A stretch of 64,000 nt of DNA, from assembly GCA_963763955.1 (NCBI GenBank), contig CAVXQP010000015.1, positions 3,439-67,438 on the forward strand, read 5' to 3'. The notes below the pieces were generated by a model that saw nothing but the letters and a program-made list of their open reading frames with translations, made no database searches and was not told where the DNA came from. A program made the translations under genes and the position numbers. Below, one piece after another: positions 16,591-25,632 of the stretch; within the stretch, counting starts at the first letter, position 1; each line of letters starts with the position of its first letter. The stretch is from DASUPK01 sp963763955. Lineage in GTDB: Bacteria > Actinomycetota > Thermoleophilia > Solirubrobacterales > 70-9.

Positions 16591-19212
16591 GTGAAGGTCG
16601 CCGAGATCCGCAAGACCTACCTCTCGTTCTTCGAGGAAAGGGGACACAAGATCGTGCCCTCGGCCTCGCTGATCCCATCCGTCGACGATCCCTCGGTGCT
16701 GCTGACGACGGCGGGGATGCAGCCCTTCAAGCCCTACTTCCGCGGGGAGGCTGAACCGCCCGCCACGAGGGTCGCCGACTACCAGCGCTGCTTCCGCACG
16801 GTCGACATCGACGAGATCGGCAACACGGCGCGGCATTTGACCTTCTTCGAGATGCTCGGCAACTGGAGCTTCGGCGACTACTTCAAGGAGCAATCGATGC
16901 AATGGGGCTGGGAGCTCTCGACCGAGGGCTACGGCTTCGATCCCGAGTTGATCTGGGCCACCGTCTTCGCCGGCGACGAGGAGCTCGGTCTCGGTCCGGA
17001 CACCGAAGCGATCGAGATCTGGAGAGCGATCGGGCTCCCCGAGGAGCGCATCGTCGCCCTGCCGCGCTCGGAGAACTTCTGGCAGGGAGGGAACACCGGT
17101 CCCTGCGGGCCGTCCTCCGAGATGTACCTCGACCGCGGTGAGAGCTTCGGCAGGCCCGGCGACCTGCCGGGTGACGACACGGATCGCTTCCTCGAGTACT
17201 GGAACCACGTCTTCATGAGCTACGACCTGGCGGGGGACGGCTCCCTGTCAGAGCTGCCGAAGAAGAACATCGATACGGGCATGGGGCTCGAGCGGATGGC
17301 CGCGATCCTCCAGAACGTTCCGTCCGTCTTCGACACCGACGCCCTCCGGCCCCTGGTCGACCTCGCGGAGCAGCTGTCGGGTCGTTCCTATGACCAGGAT
17401 CAGGCCACCACGCGCGCGATGAGGATCCTCGCCGACCATTCCCGGGGGACCGCCGCGCTGATTGCCGACGGCGTCGTGCCCTCGAACGAGGATCGCGGCT
17501 ATGTGCTGCGGCGGATCATGCGGCGCGCCATCCACCAAGGCCGCTCGATCGGCCTGGAATCGCCGTTCATGGAGCAGTTCGCCGACCGCGCCCTCGAGCT
17601 GCTGGCCCCCGCCTATCCCGAGCTGGCCGCCGAGCGCGACACCGTGCTCCGCTGGGCTGTGGACGAGGAGGAGAGCTTCGGGCGCACGCTCGATCGGGGC
17701 ATGGAGATGGTCCGGGACCTGATCCGGCACGCGCACGAGGACCGAACATCGTGGGTCGACGCGGAGGACGCCTTCAGGCTCCACGACACCTACGGCTTCC
17801 CGTACGACCTGACCAAGGAGCTGCTGGCCGAACAGGGACTCTCGGTCGACGACGAGGGCTTCGAGGAGCTGATGGAGGAACAGCGGACGCGTGCGCGGAT
17901 GGGGATCGCGAACGCGCACGGCTCGGAGGACCACCACGGCGCCGTGCTCAGCTTCGCCTCGGCCGCACCGCCCTCGCGCTTCGTCGGCTACGAGAAGCTG
18001 CGCGCCGAGACCAGCCTGCTCGCCGTCCAGGGCGACGACGGGCGCGCCCTGGTCAAGCTGGAGGAGAGCCCCTTCTACGCGGAGGGGGGCGGTCAGGTCG
18101 CTGACTCCGGCGAGGTCCGCTGGGAGGGCGGTAGTGCGCAAGTCGCCGACGTCTACCGGATCGGGGACGACCAGGCGATCGAGCTGGAGCGCTCGAACGG
18201 CCTGGCGCCCGGCGCCCGCGTCGAGGCGGAGGTCGACCACGTGGCCCGCTTCGCGACCATGCGCAACCACACCGCGACCCACCTGCTGCACGCCGCTCTG
18301 CGGGAGCGGCTCGGCACCCACGTCCGGCAGGCGGGGTCGGCCGTGCGGCCCGACAAGCTGCGCTTCGACTTCACCCACGGCGCCCCCCTCTCAAGGGAGG
18401 AGCTTGTGGACATCGGCGACCGCGTCAACGACTGGATCAAGGAGAGCCATCCCGTGCGCGCACTCGAGATGTCGCGGATGGACGCAGAGCGCCTCGGTGC
18501 GATGGCCCTGTTCGGCGAGAAGTACGGCGACTGGGTCCGCCTGGTCGAGGTCGAGGACGTCTCGCGCGAGCTCTGCGGCGGGACGCACGTGCCCAACACG
18601 GCGGCGATCGGGATCTTCGCGATCGCCTCGGAGGGCTCGAGCGCCGCCAACGTGCGCCGGATCGAGGCCCTGACCGGCCCCGCGGCGATCGACTGGTTCC
18701 GGTCCCGCTCGCGGCAGCTCAGCGAGATCGGCCGAATCCTCGGCGCCGAGCAGGACCCCCTGGCCGCCGCGCGCCGCGCGGTCAAGCGCCTCGAGGAGCT
18801 GGAGGAGCGGACGAAGAAAGCGGGCTCGGCCGACCTCTCGAAGAAGGCCGAGGAGATGGCGGCCACCGGCCAGCGGATCGGCGGGATCACCGTCTTCGTC
18901 GGGCGCGGCGACAACGGGGACCAGCGCTCGCTGCTCGACCTCGCCGACCGCATCAAGTCCCGCGCCGGCGAGGCGGCCGTCGTCCTCGGCGGCGCCGCCG
19001 ACGGGAAGGTGGCGCTGGTCGCCAGCTTCAGCAACGAGGTGGTCGAGCGCGGGCTCTCCGCGGCCGAGGTCATCCGCGACGCCGCGCAGGTCGTCGGCGG
19101 CGGCGGAGGAGGGCGCGAAAACGTCGCCCAGGCGGGCGGCCGTGACCCATCGAAGCTCGATGAGGCGCTCGCGGCCGCCAGGCAGGCCATTGAGGCAAAG
19201 CTCGCGGCCTGA
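16591..19212 (+). CDS. alaS: alanyl-tRNA synthetase
   Basis: 873 residues, full length. Starts VKVAEIRKTYLSFFEERGH; class II core with TTAGMQPFKPYF, RCFRTVDIDEIGNTARHLTF and GNTGPCGPSSEMY; editing domain with NHTATHLLHAALRERLG (HxxxH zinc site) and CGGTHVPNTAAIGIF; C-terminal oligomerisation domain ending GGGGGGRENVAQAGG. Charges tRNA-Ala and edits mis-charged Ser/Gly. It is followed by the solute-binding protein gene, whose start lies inside the alaS 3' end. Confidence 0.97.
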   Translation: MKVAEIRKTYLSFFEERGHKIVPSASLIPSVDDPSVLLTTAGMQPFKPYFRGEAEPPATRVADYQRCFRTVDIDEIGNTARHLTFFEMLGNWSFGDYFKEQSMQWGWELSTEGYGFDPELIWATVFAGDEELGLGPDTEAIEIWRAIGLPEERIVALPRSENFWQGGNTGPCGPSSEMYLDRGESFGRPGDLPGDDTDRFLEYWNHVFMSYDLAGDGSLSELPKKNIDTGMGLERMAAILQNVPSVFDTDALRPLVDLAEQLSGRSYDQDQATTRAMRILADHSRGTAALIADGVVPSNEDRGYVLRRIMRRAIHQGRSIGLESPFMEQFADRALELLAPAYPELAAERDTVLRWAVDEEESFGRTLDRGMEMVRDLIRHAHEDRTSWVDAEDAFRLHDTYGFPYDLTKELLAEQGLSVDDEGFEELMEEQRTRARMGIANAHGSEDHHGAVLSFASAAPPSRFVGYEKLRAETSLLAVQGDDGRALVKLEESPFYAEGGGQVADSGEVRWEGGSAQVADVYRIGDDQAIELERSNGLAPGARVEAEVDHVARFATMRNHTATHLLHAALRERLGTHVRQAGSAVRPDKLRFDFTHGAPLSREELVDIGDRVNDWIKESHPVRALEMSRMDAERLGAMALFGEKYGDWVRLVEVEDVSRELCGGTHVPNTAAIGIFAIASEGSSAANVRRIEALTGPAAIDWFRSRSRQLSEIGRILGAEQDPLAAARRAVKRLEELEERTKKAGSADLSKKAEEMAATGQRIGGITVFVGRGDNGDQRSLLDLADRIKSRAGEAAVVLGGAADGKVALVASFSNEVVERGLSAAEVIRDAAQVVGGGGGGRENVAQAGGRDPSKLDEALAAARQAIEAKLAA

Positions 19213-20854
19213 TCGATTCAGGGCGCTGGTCGCGCTCTGCGTCGCCGCCGCCCTCACGCTGGTGGGGGTGAGCGGCTGCGGGGGCGCGAAGAGGCCGGAG
19301 GCAGGCACGGCCACCGTCCTCATGCTGACCGCACCCGACTACCTGGATCCACAGCTCGCCTACGGCACCGAGTCGGGAGAGGCCGACTGGATCACCTATA
19401 CGCCCCTGCTCACCTACAAGCACGCGAGCGCTCCGGACGGCGCGGACCTGATCCCCGGCCTGGCCGAGAGCCTCCCGCAGGTCTCGCCCAACGGTCGCAT
19501 CTACACGCTCAGGTTGCGACCGCGACTCGTCTACTCGAATGGCCGGCCGGTGATGGCGAGCGACTTCACATATGCGGTCGAGCGCGCGATCAGGCTTGGC
19601 TGGGGCGGGAGCGCCTTCCTCACGAAGTACATCGTCGGTGCGAAGCCGTACGCGAACGGGGACGCAAGCTCGATCTCGGGGATCCAGGCCGATGACGTGA
19701 GCGGTGGGATCACGATCCTGCTGCGGAAGCAGTTCAGTGCCTTCGCCAACGTGCTCGCGTTCCCGGCCACCGCACCGATCCCCACCGGAACCCCCATGCG
19801 GAACATGACCGACCACCCGCCCCCCGGCGTCGGCGCGTACGAGATCAGGGACGTGGCTCGGAACGGGTCGTTCAACCTGGTTAGAAACCCAAGATTCGAG
19901 GCACTGAACCTCCCGGGAATCCCAACGGGGAACCTCGCCAGGATCGTGGTCAGGGTCGAATCGAACCCCAACGCCGCGATTCAGCAGGTGCTCTCCAACC
20001 GGGCCGACAACCTCGATCCGGGCACCCAGGCTCCGCCGGCCGTGCTCGCGCGCTTCAAGTCGGAGGCGCCCGCGAGATTCGGGTCCGCGCCCATCCCGTC
20101 GACGCTCTACTTCTTCTTGAACACGACCACCCCGCCCTTCGATGGCGAGCTCGCCAGGCGGGCCGTCGTCACCGCCCTCAACCGGCCGGCGCTCGCCCGC
20201 CGCGGCGGGGGCCTCGTCGATCCAGGCTGTTATCTGCTGCCTCCTGGCATCGCGGGGCACCCCAGCGATTCCTGCCCCCACGGGGATGCGACGGCGGACG
20301 GCAAGCTCGCCGCCGGCCGCCAGCTCGTTCAGGAGTCGGGCACCGCCGGCCAATCCGTCACCGTCTGGGGGGAGCAGAGCGCGCCCGGGCGGGCCTACGT
20401 TCGCTACTACACCCGTCTGCTCAACCGGCTCGGCTATCACGCCCAGGCGAACCTGATCCCGCCGTCGAACTACTTCCGGACCGTCGGCGCCGCGGCGACG
20501 AATCCCCAGACCGGCTTCGCGGACTGGTTCAACGACTTCCCCACCCCGAGCGACTTCTACCGGGTCATGGACGCCGACTCGATACGCCCGACGCACAGTG
20601 CGAACCTGGGGAGGGTGTCCGACCCGTTCGTACAGCAGCAGCTCGAGAAGCTGAATCTCGTGCCCGTTCAGGACCTGGCCTCGACCACGAACGGGTGGCA
20701 TGACCTCGACGAGTATGTGGCGACCAAGGCCTACGCGGCCGTCTTCGGCTACCAGGAGTTGCCGGTCCTGCTGAGCGATCGAATCGACCCCGGCTCGGTC
20801 AACCTAAATCCACTGTTCCTGAGCGACTGGAGCAGCTGGTCCCTTGATGGTTAG
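19160..20854 (+). CDS. oligopeptide-type ABC solute-binding lipoprotein
   Basis: About 564 residues. Lipoprotein signal: basic n-region, FRALVALCVAAALTLVG and lipobox VSGC. The mature part has the SBP_bac_5 pattern (DYLDPQLAYGTESGEADW, LIPGLAESLPQVSPNGRIYTLRLRP in two pieces, FADWFNDFPTPSDFY). It should sit outside the membrane and bind peptides or similar solutes, but no permease or ATPase genes are nearby. Start is uncertain: GTG 19142, ATG 19160 and TTG 19190 are in frame; all overlap alaS except by a few bases for the last. I use ATG 19160. The stop overlaps the ruvX start region. Confidence 0.8.
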   Translation: MRRSRPPGRPLRQSSRPDRFRALVALCVAAALTLVGVSGCGGAKRPEAGTATVLMLTAPDYLDPQLAYGTESGEADWITYTPLLTYKHASAPDGADLIPGLAESLPQVSPNGRIYTLRLRPRLVYSNGRPVMASDFTYAVERAIRLGWGGSAFLTKYIVGAKPYANGDASSISGIQADDVSGGITILLRKQFSAFANVLAFPATAPIPTGTPMRNMTDHPPPGVGAYEIRDVARNGSFNLVRNPRFEALNLPGIPTGNLARIVVRVESNPNAAIQQVLSNRADNLDPGTQAPPAVLARFKSEAPARFGSAPIPSTLYFFLNTTTPPFDGELARRAVVTALNRPALARRGGGLVDPGCYLLPPGIAGHPSDSCPHGDATADGKLAAGRQLVQESGTAGQSVTVWGEQSAPGRAYVRYYTRLLNRLGYHAQANLIPPSNYFRTVGAAATNPQTGFADWFNDFPTPSDFYRVMDADSIRPTHSANLGRVSDPFVQQQLEKLNLVPVQDLASTTNGWHDLDEYVATKAYAAVFGYQELPVLLSDRIDPGSVNLNPLFLSDWSSWSLDG

Positions 20855-21245
20855 CCTGTTGCGGGTGCTCGCCCTCGATTTCGGCACCGCCCGCTGCGGC
20901 TGTGCGATATCCGATCCCTCCGGGACGCTCGTGCGGCCGCTCGCCGCGGTCGAGCCCCCGGATGCCGCCGCGATCGCGGAGCTGGCCGCCGCGGAGGGCG
21001 CCGAGCGCATCGTGGTGGGCCTGCCCATCACGCTCTCCGGTGACGAGGGCGAGCAGGCGCGCCTGAGCCGGGAGTTCGCCGCCGAGCTCGGCGGGCTCGT
21101 GGAGGTGCCCGTGGAGACCTACGACGAGCGCCTCACGACCCGGATGGCCGAGCGGAGCGCCCGGGAGGGGGCCAGGGCGGATCGCGACTCGCTCGCGGCC
21201 GCCCACCTGTTGGAGTCGTATCTGGAAGCCAGGGGGACGGAGTGA
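20847..21245 (+). CDS. ruvX: Holliday-junction resolvase-like RuvX (YqgF)
   Basis: 132 residues with the RNase-H-like YqgF pattern: VLALDFGTARCGCAISDP (first catalytic Asp), AERIVVGLPITLSGDEGEQA, VPVETYDERLTTRMAE and the last DRDSLAAAHLLESYLE. YqgF processes 16S rRNA precursor ends and has nuclease activity. It overlaps the lipoprotein gene stop and is followed by a 21-codon gene through a GTGA overlap. ATG 20847 preferred; TTG 20844 also in frame. Confidence 0.93.
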   Translation: MVSLLRVLALDFGTARCGCAISDPSGTLVRPLAAVEPPDAAAIAELAAAEGAERIVVGLPITLSGDEGEQARLSREFAAELGGLVEVPVETYDERLTTRMAERSAREGARADRDSLAAAHLLESYLEARGTE

Positions 21246-21307
21246 CCGAGGAACAGGACTGGTTCGCCGACACCGAGGGCAACCTGACGGCCCCGGGCGA
21301 TCGGTGA
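21242..21307 (+). CDS. 21-codon coupled micro-gene between ruvX and mltG
   Basis: GTG at 21242 overlaps the ruvX stop (GTGA) and the frame VTEEQDWFADTEGNLTAPGD-R ends at TGA 21305-21307, which overlaps the GTG start of mltG (GTGA). So two coupling overlaps of the same form bracket a 21-residue acidic peptide. It might be a real small protein or a device that carries ribosomes from ruvX to mltG. Not recognised from any family. Confidence 0.5.
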   Translation: MTEEQDWFADTEGNLTAPGDR

Positions 21308-22665
21308 AGCCTCCGACGGACGAGTTCGGTCGCGACGACCCCGACTCGATCGAGCGCGAGCGCCGTCGCCGCGAGCGCCAGTCGCGCCGGGCCAAGTCCG
21401 GCAAGGCGCCGAAGGCCGCGAAGCCCTCCAAGCCCGAAAAGGCCCCGAAGGCCGCAAAGCCGAAGCCTCGCGGGCGGCGGAAGGCGGCCCCGCCGGAGGC
21501 GGCCGCATCAACTTCCGAGGCGGCGGTCCCGCCGCGGCGCACGGCACGCGACCGAGCGTCGGCGGGCCGCGATGCCCTCAGGAGCCGGTTCAGCCGGGAC
21601 GGCGGGGATCCCACCCCGCCAGGACCGCGCGGCAGGTATCACCGGCGGCGCATCCTCGCCCTGGCGCTGCTCTTGGTCGGCGGGCTGCTGGCCTGGTTTC
21701 TGATCGCCTTCTTCCAGCCGCCGCCATTCGACCCCGGCAACGGGTCGGGCGAGGCGATCGTCACCGTGCCGCAGGGAGCGAGCGCCAGCGACGTCGCCGA
21801 TCTGCTCACCAAGAACGACGTGGTCTCGAACGGGACGCTCTTCGAGTGGCGCCTCAAGCTGGCCGGCAAGACCGGAGAGATCCTGCCGGGCCGCTACGTC
21901 CTGGCGCACAACATGAGCTATGGCACGGCGATCGATCGTCTGACCAGCTCCGGCGGAAAGATCAACGTGACGATCCCCGAGGGGGAGGACCGCACCCAGA
22001 TCGCCGCGACCATCAAGGACCTCGGGCTGAGCGGCGACTACCTGGCCGCGAGCAAGAGCTCGCAGGGCTTCGACCCGAGCAAGTACGGCGCCCAGAACCC
22101 GAAGTCCCTCGAGGGATTCCTCTTCCCGGCCACCTACCAGCTCGATCCGGGGTCGAGCGTCGATCAGTTCGTCTCGGACCAGCTGCAGGCCTTCCAGCAG
22201 AACATCGCCGGTGTGAACATGTCGTACGCGAAGTCGAAGAACCTCACGGTCTATGACGTGCTCACCATCGCCTCGATGATCGACAAGGAGGTGCAGGTCC
22301 CCTCCGAGCGCCCGCTGGTCGCCGCCGTGATCTACAACCGGTTGCACCGCGGCATGCCGCTGGGCATCGACGCGACCACGCGGTTCGAGTTCCACAACTA
22401 CACCGGGGAGATCACCGAGTCCCAGCTCAAGTCCCCGTCGCCGTACAACACGCGCATCAACGCGGGCCTGCCGCCGACCCCGATCGGCAATCCGGGCCTC
22501 GCCGCGATCCAGGCGGCGGCCCACCCCGCGAAGGTCAACTACCTCTACTACGTGCTGAAGGCGAACGGGAACGGCCAGCATTGCTTCACCGCGAGCGGGG
22601 CGGAGTTCAACCAATTGGTGGCCGCCTACAACGCGGGCCGGGCGCCCGCGAGCTGCCGCAGTTGA
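21304..22665 (+). CDS. mltG: endolytic murein transglycosylase MltG
   Basis: 453 residues. A long charged, Ala/Lys/Pro-rich cytoplasmic arm (about 115 residues), one membrane helix (RRILALALLLVGGLLAWFLIAFF), a LysM-like region and the YceG catalytic domain with GFLFPATYQLDPG, LTIASMIDKEVQVPSERP (catalytic Glu), VAAVIYNRLHRGMPLGID and SPYNTRINAGLPPTPIGNPG. Cuts nascent glycan strands at the membrane. Its stop overlaps the TTG start of aroE. Confidence 0.93.
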   Translation: MKPPTDEFGRDDPDSIERERRRRERQSRRAKSGKAPKAAKPSKPEKAPKAAKPKPRGRRKAAPPEAAASTSEAAVPPRRTARDRASAGRDALRSRFSRDGGDPTPPGPRGRYHRRRILALALLLVGGLLAWFLIAFFQPPPFDPGNGSGEAIVTVPQGASASDVADLLTKNDVVSNGTLFEWRLKLAGKTGEILPGRYVLAHNMSYGTAIDRLTSSGGKINVTIPEGEDRTQIAATIKDLGLSGDYLAASKSSQGFDPSKYGAQNPKSLEGFLFPATYQLDPGSSVDQFVSDQLQAFQQNIAGVNMSYAKSKNLTVYDVLTIASMIDKEVQVPSERPLVAAVIYNRLHRGMPLGIDATTRFEFHNYTGEITESQLKSPSPYNTRINAGLPPTPIGNPGLAAIQAAAHPAKVNYLYYVLKANGNGQHCFTASGAEFNQLVAAYNAGRAPASCRS

Positions 22666-23537
22666 CCGCCGGCGGGGGCGGGCCGGAGACCAAACGGCTC
22701 GCCGTGTTGGGCCATCCGGTCTCGCAATCGCGCTCGCCCGCGATGCAGAGCGCCGCGCTGGAGGCGCTCGGCCTGTCGGGCGAGTGGAGCTACGGCGCGG
22801 TCGACCTGGACCCCGCCGAGTTCGACGAACGCGTGCGGGCCCTGCCGGGGGAGGGGTACGTCGGGGTCAACGTGACGATCCCGCACAAGGAGTCGGCTCT
22901 TCGGGTCGCGGACGAGGCGTCCGACGCCGCGCACCAGATCGGGGCGGCCAACACCCTGAGCTTCCGGGATGACCTCATCCGGGCCGACAACACTGACGCC
23001 ACGGGACTGCTGGCCACGCTGCCCGAGCCGCTCGAGGGGAGGGCCGCCCTGGTCCTCGGAGCCGGCGGCTCGGCGCGCGCAGCGGCCTGGGCCCTGGCCG
23101 GCAAAGGCGCATCGGTGTCGGTCTGGAACCGGACCGCGACGCGGGGGGACGAGCTGGTCCGCGATCTCGCCGGAACGGGAGTGGGGACCGTGGCCGAGGG
23201 CAGGCTCGCTGCGATCAGCGCCGATCGAGCCCGAACCGGCTCCTTCGAGCTGATCGTGAACTGCTCCGCGATCGGGATGGAGGACGAGGACCCCTTCGAG
23301 CACCTCCCGGTGGATCCCGATCGCCTTGGGGCGGGCGTGACGGTTGTCGATCTGGTCTACGCGGGTTCGGAGAGCAGGCTGGTGGCCGAGGCGCGCTTCC
23401 GGGGCGCGAGGACGATCGACGGGCTCGAGATCCTCGTGCGCCAGGGGGCTGAGTCGCTTCGCCTCTGGACGGGTATGGACCCACCACTCGACGCCATGCG
23501 CGAAGCGGCTCGGAGAGGAAGTGAGACGGATGGCTGA
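22662..23537 (+). CDS. aroE: shikimate dehydrogenase
   Basis: 291 residues. TTG 22662 overlaps the mltG stop (TTGA), which decides the start. Key blocks: LGHPVSQSRSPAMQSAAL, GVNVTIPHKESAL (catalytic Lys), DNTDATG (catalytic Asp), ALVLGAGGSARAAAWAL (NADP-binding) and the C-terminal GLEILVRQGAESLRLW. Reduces 3-dehydroshikimate to shikimate. Other shikimate genes follow at 26-29 kb. Confidence 0.93.
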   Translation: MTAGGGGPETKRLAVLGHPVSQSRSPAMQSAALEALGLSGEWSYGAVDLDPAEFDERVRALPGEGYVGVNVTIPHKESALRVADEASDAAHQIGAANTLSFRDDLIRADNTDATGLLATLPEPLEGRAALVLGAGGSARAAAWALAGKGASVSVWNRTATRGDELVRDLAGTGVGTVAEGRLAAISADRARTGSFELIVNCSAIGMEDEDPFEHLPVDPDRLGAGVTVVDLVYAGSESRLVAEARFRGARTIDGLEILVRQGAESLRLWTGMDPPLDAMREAARRGSETDG

Positions 23538-24042
23538 GACGCTCAGGTTGACGCCGCACGAGACGGTCACGATCCGCGAGAGCTCGCCGGAGCTCCTGGA
23601 GGTGGAGGGGAGCTGGGGGCCAGGGGGGAAGGCGCCGCCAGTCCACTACCACCCCGCCCAGGACGAGCACTTCGAGGTCCTCGAGGGCACGCTGACGGCC
23701 CGGGTCGAGGGCGAGGAGCGGGAGCTCGACAAGGGCGAGACGCTCGACATTGCGCGCGGGAGTCGCCATCAGATCTGGAACAAGGGCGCCGAGCCAACGC
23801 GTGCGCTCTGGCAGACGCGCCCGGCCCTGAGGACCGAGCAGTGGTTCAGGACGATCGATCGCACCATCCGGGACGGTCGCGTAGACGGCAAGGGCATGCC
23901 CGGGCCGCTCGCATTCGGGGTCTATCTGACGGAGTTCCGGGACGTGTTCCGGCTCGGCAACGCGCCGGACCTCTTCACCCGCCCCGTGCTCGCGACTCTC
24001 GCCTTGATCGGGCGCGCCAGGGGCTACAAGGTGGAGTCCTGA
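23530..24042 (+). CDS. cupin-domain protein
   Basis: 170 residues, overlapping aroE by 8 nt. Cupin motif 1 is PPVHYHPAQDEHFEVLEGTL (two His, Glu) and motif 2 is in LDIARGSRHQIWNKGAEPTRA. The C-terminal half (TEQWFRTIDRTIRDGRVDG ... FTRPVLATLALIGRARGYK) is helical and hydrophobic. Single-domain cupins of this kind are often small-molecule binding or isomerase-like; no substrate can be named. GTG 23521 is an alternative start in frame. Confidence 0.8.
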   Translation: MAETLRLTPHETVTIRESSPELLEVEGSWGPGGKAPPVHYHPAQDEHFEVLEGTLTARVEGEERELDKGETLDIARGSRHQIWNKGAEPTRALWQTRPALRTEQWFRTIDRTIRDGRVDGKGMPGPLAFGVYLTEFRDVFRLGNAPDLFTRPVLATLALIGRARGYKVES

Positions 24043-24067
24043 GGCCTGGGCGCCGAGCCCGCGGTGC

Positions 24068-24073
24068 TAATTT
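24068..24073 (+). promoter_or_regulatory. -10-like box TAATTT of the HtrA-like gene
   Basis: TAATTT lies 7 nt before the GTG at 24081 in an AT-rich patch unusual for this DNA. Confidence 0.45.
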
Positions 24074-24080
24074 TTCGTTA

Positions 24081-25112
24081 GTGGCGAAGCTGAAGCTCAT
24101 CTCGGGAGGCCTGCGTGCGATCTCGGACGGCGTGGCCAACGGCGTTCCGGCCAAGCCCCCAGAGCGCCTGCCCGACGCCGATGCGTTCGACGCGTACTCC
24201 CGAACCGTCGCCGGCGTAGCCGAGCGGCTGGGGCCCTCCGTCGCCCACCTGGCGGTCTCGAGGCGCACCCGCCGCGGTCGCGTGGCCGAGGGCGCCGGCA
24301 GCGGCGTCGCGATCTCGTCCGATGGCTACATGCTCACCTCCGCCCATGTGGTCTCCGGGGGCAATCGTCTCAGCGCCTCGTTCTCGGATGGCCGCGAGAT
24401 CGGCGCCGAGGTCATCGGGGCTGATTCGCTCTCCGACCTGGCCGTTGTGCGAGCGGATGCGCGCGACCTCACCCCGGCTGAGCTCGGCGACGCCGACGAG
24501 CTGCGGGTCGGCCAGCTGGTGGTGGCGATCGGCAGCCCCATGGGCCTGGCCGGGACGGTGACGGCCGGCGTGGTCTCCGCCCTGGGTCGCTCCCTGCCGA
24601 CCCGCTCCGGCTCGGCGGGGCGCCTGGTCGAGAACGTGATCCAGACGGACGCCGCCCTCAACCCCGGCAACTCGGGCGGGGCCCTGGCCGATGGGCTCAG
24701 TCGCGTGGTCGGGGTCAACACCGCGGTCGCCGGGATCGGCCTCGGCCTCGCCGTGCCGATCAACGATGCCACCCGGAAGATCATCTCCGCCCTGATGAAG
24801 GAGGGTCGCGTACGCCGCGCCTACATCGGCATAGTCGGCGGCTCGCGGCCGCTGCCGCCGCGGATCGCCTCCCGGCTCGGGCGCGAGAAGGGGATCGAGG
24901 TGGTCGAGGTCGTCTCCGGCAGCCCGGCCGCTCGCGTCGGCCTGCGCGCGGAGGACCTGATCGTCGCCGTCGACGGGGAGCCGATGGGCGACGTCGGCGA
25001 CCTGCAGCGGCTGATGGTTGCCGACCGGATCGGTCAGGGCATCGAGGTCGAGGTCTTCCGCGACGGCGGCCTGCTCGAGTTGGAGCTGATTCCCCGCGAG
25101 CTCGAGACCTAG
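24081..25112 (+). CDS. HtrA/DegP-like serine protease with PDZ domain, no signal peptide
   Basis: 343 residues. Trypsin-like triad: His in MLTSAHVV, Asp in SLSDLAVV, Ser in NPGNSGGAL. A PDZ domain follows (YIGIVGG ... GIEVVEVVSGSPAARVGLRAEDLIVAVDG). Unusually for the family no signal peptide or membrane segment precedes the protease domain: the N-terminus is VAKLKLISGGLRAISDGV, so it should act in the cytoplasm. Such soluble S1C proteases occur in actinobacteria. Converges with the next gene, 4-nt overlap of the stops. Confidence 0.88.
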   Translation: MAKLKLISGGLRAISDGVANGVPAKPPERLPDADAFDAYSRTVAGVAERLGPSVAHLAVSRRTRRGRVAEGAGSGVAISSDGYMLTSAHVVSGGNRLSASFSDGREIGAEVIGADSLSDLAVVRADARDLTPAELGDADELRVGQLVVAIGSPMGLAGTVTAGVVSALGRSLPTRSGSAGRLVENVIQTDAALNPGNSGGALADGLSRVVGVNTAVAGIGLGLAVPINDATRKIISALMKEGRVRRAYIGIVGGSRPLPPRIASRLGREKGIEVVEVVSGSPAARVGLRAEDLIVAVDGEPMGDVGDLQRLMVADRIGQGIEVEVFRDGGLLELELIPRELET

Positions 25113-25591
25113 CGTCTCCGCTTCCCTTCCTTCGCCTTCTTCTGCTGCTTCTGCTTCTTCCCCTGGCCCGGGGCAACCACGCGGATCTGAGCGGCGACCT
25201 TGCCCGAGGGCTGGAACTGGATCCCGAAGGTGCCGGGCGTCGTCGGCAGCAGTGTGAACCGCGCGGGTGCGTCGGGTGCCGCAAAGCCGACCTGGCCGAA
25301 CTCCTGGATCTCCAGTTGCGTGGGAAATCGCGAGGCCACCAGTAGGACCAGCTGGTCGCCCGCTTTGACGGGGGAGACCACTGGGAACTGCCTGCCTCCG
25401 ACCTTGATCTTGGTGGGCCGGACGTATCCGGGCGGGGGCACCGCCGGGGTCGTCGTGGTGATCGTCGGCTGCGTGGACGTCGTGGCGCCGGTGGTCCCGC
25501 CGCGTCGCGAATGCTGCGGAACCAGCGCAGCCGCGAGGGTCGAGACGCCCAGCAGGACCAGCATCACGATCAGCAGGCGGCGCGCCGCCAT
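25109..25591 (-). CDS. secreted or membrane-anchored protein, function unknown
   Basis: 160 residues: N-terminal membrane segment LLIVMLVLLGVSTLAAALVP, a Thr/Pro-rich linker (TTGATTSTQPTITTTTPAVPPP), a beta-rich domain of about 85 residues and a very basic tail (KKQKQQKKAKEGKRRR). The domain has a cupredoxin-like look (LVLLVASRFPTQLEIQEFG ... GTFGIQFQP) but no obvious copper ligands. The only leftward gene between 6 and 30 kb. Confidence 0.6.
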   Translation of the reverse strand: MAARRLLIVMLVLLGVSTLAAALVPQHSRRGGTTGATTSTQPTITTTTPAVPPPGYVRPTKIKVGGRQFPVVSPVKAGDQLVLLVASRFPTQLEIQEFGQVGFAAPDAPARFTLLPTTPGTFGIQFQPSGKVAAQIRVVAPGQGKKQKQQKKAKEGKRRR

Positions 25592-25632
25592 CAGTGGGGG
25601 GAGAGCTCCGGAGCCACGGCGCTCTCAACGAT

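Noticed and set aside
15136..17208. Long open frame on the minus strand (690 codons) and similar ones at 10708-12648, 5889-7664 and 38601-40544
   Set aside because: They lie opposite well-supported genes (mnmA/alaS, aspS, M29/ftcD, multicopper oxidase) and have the biased composition of antisense frames in high-GC DNA.
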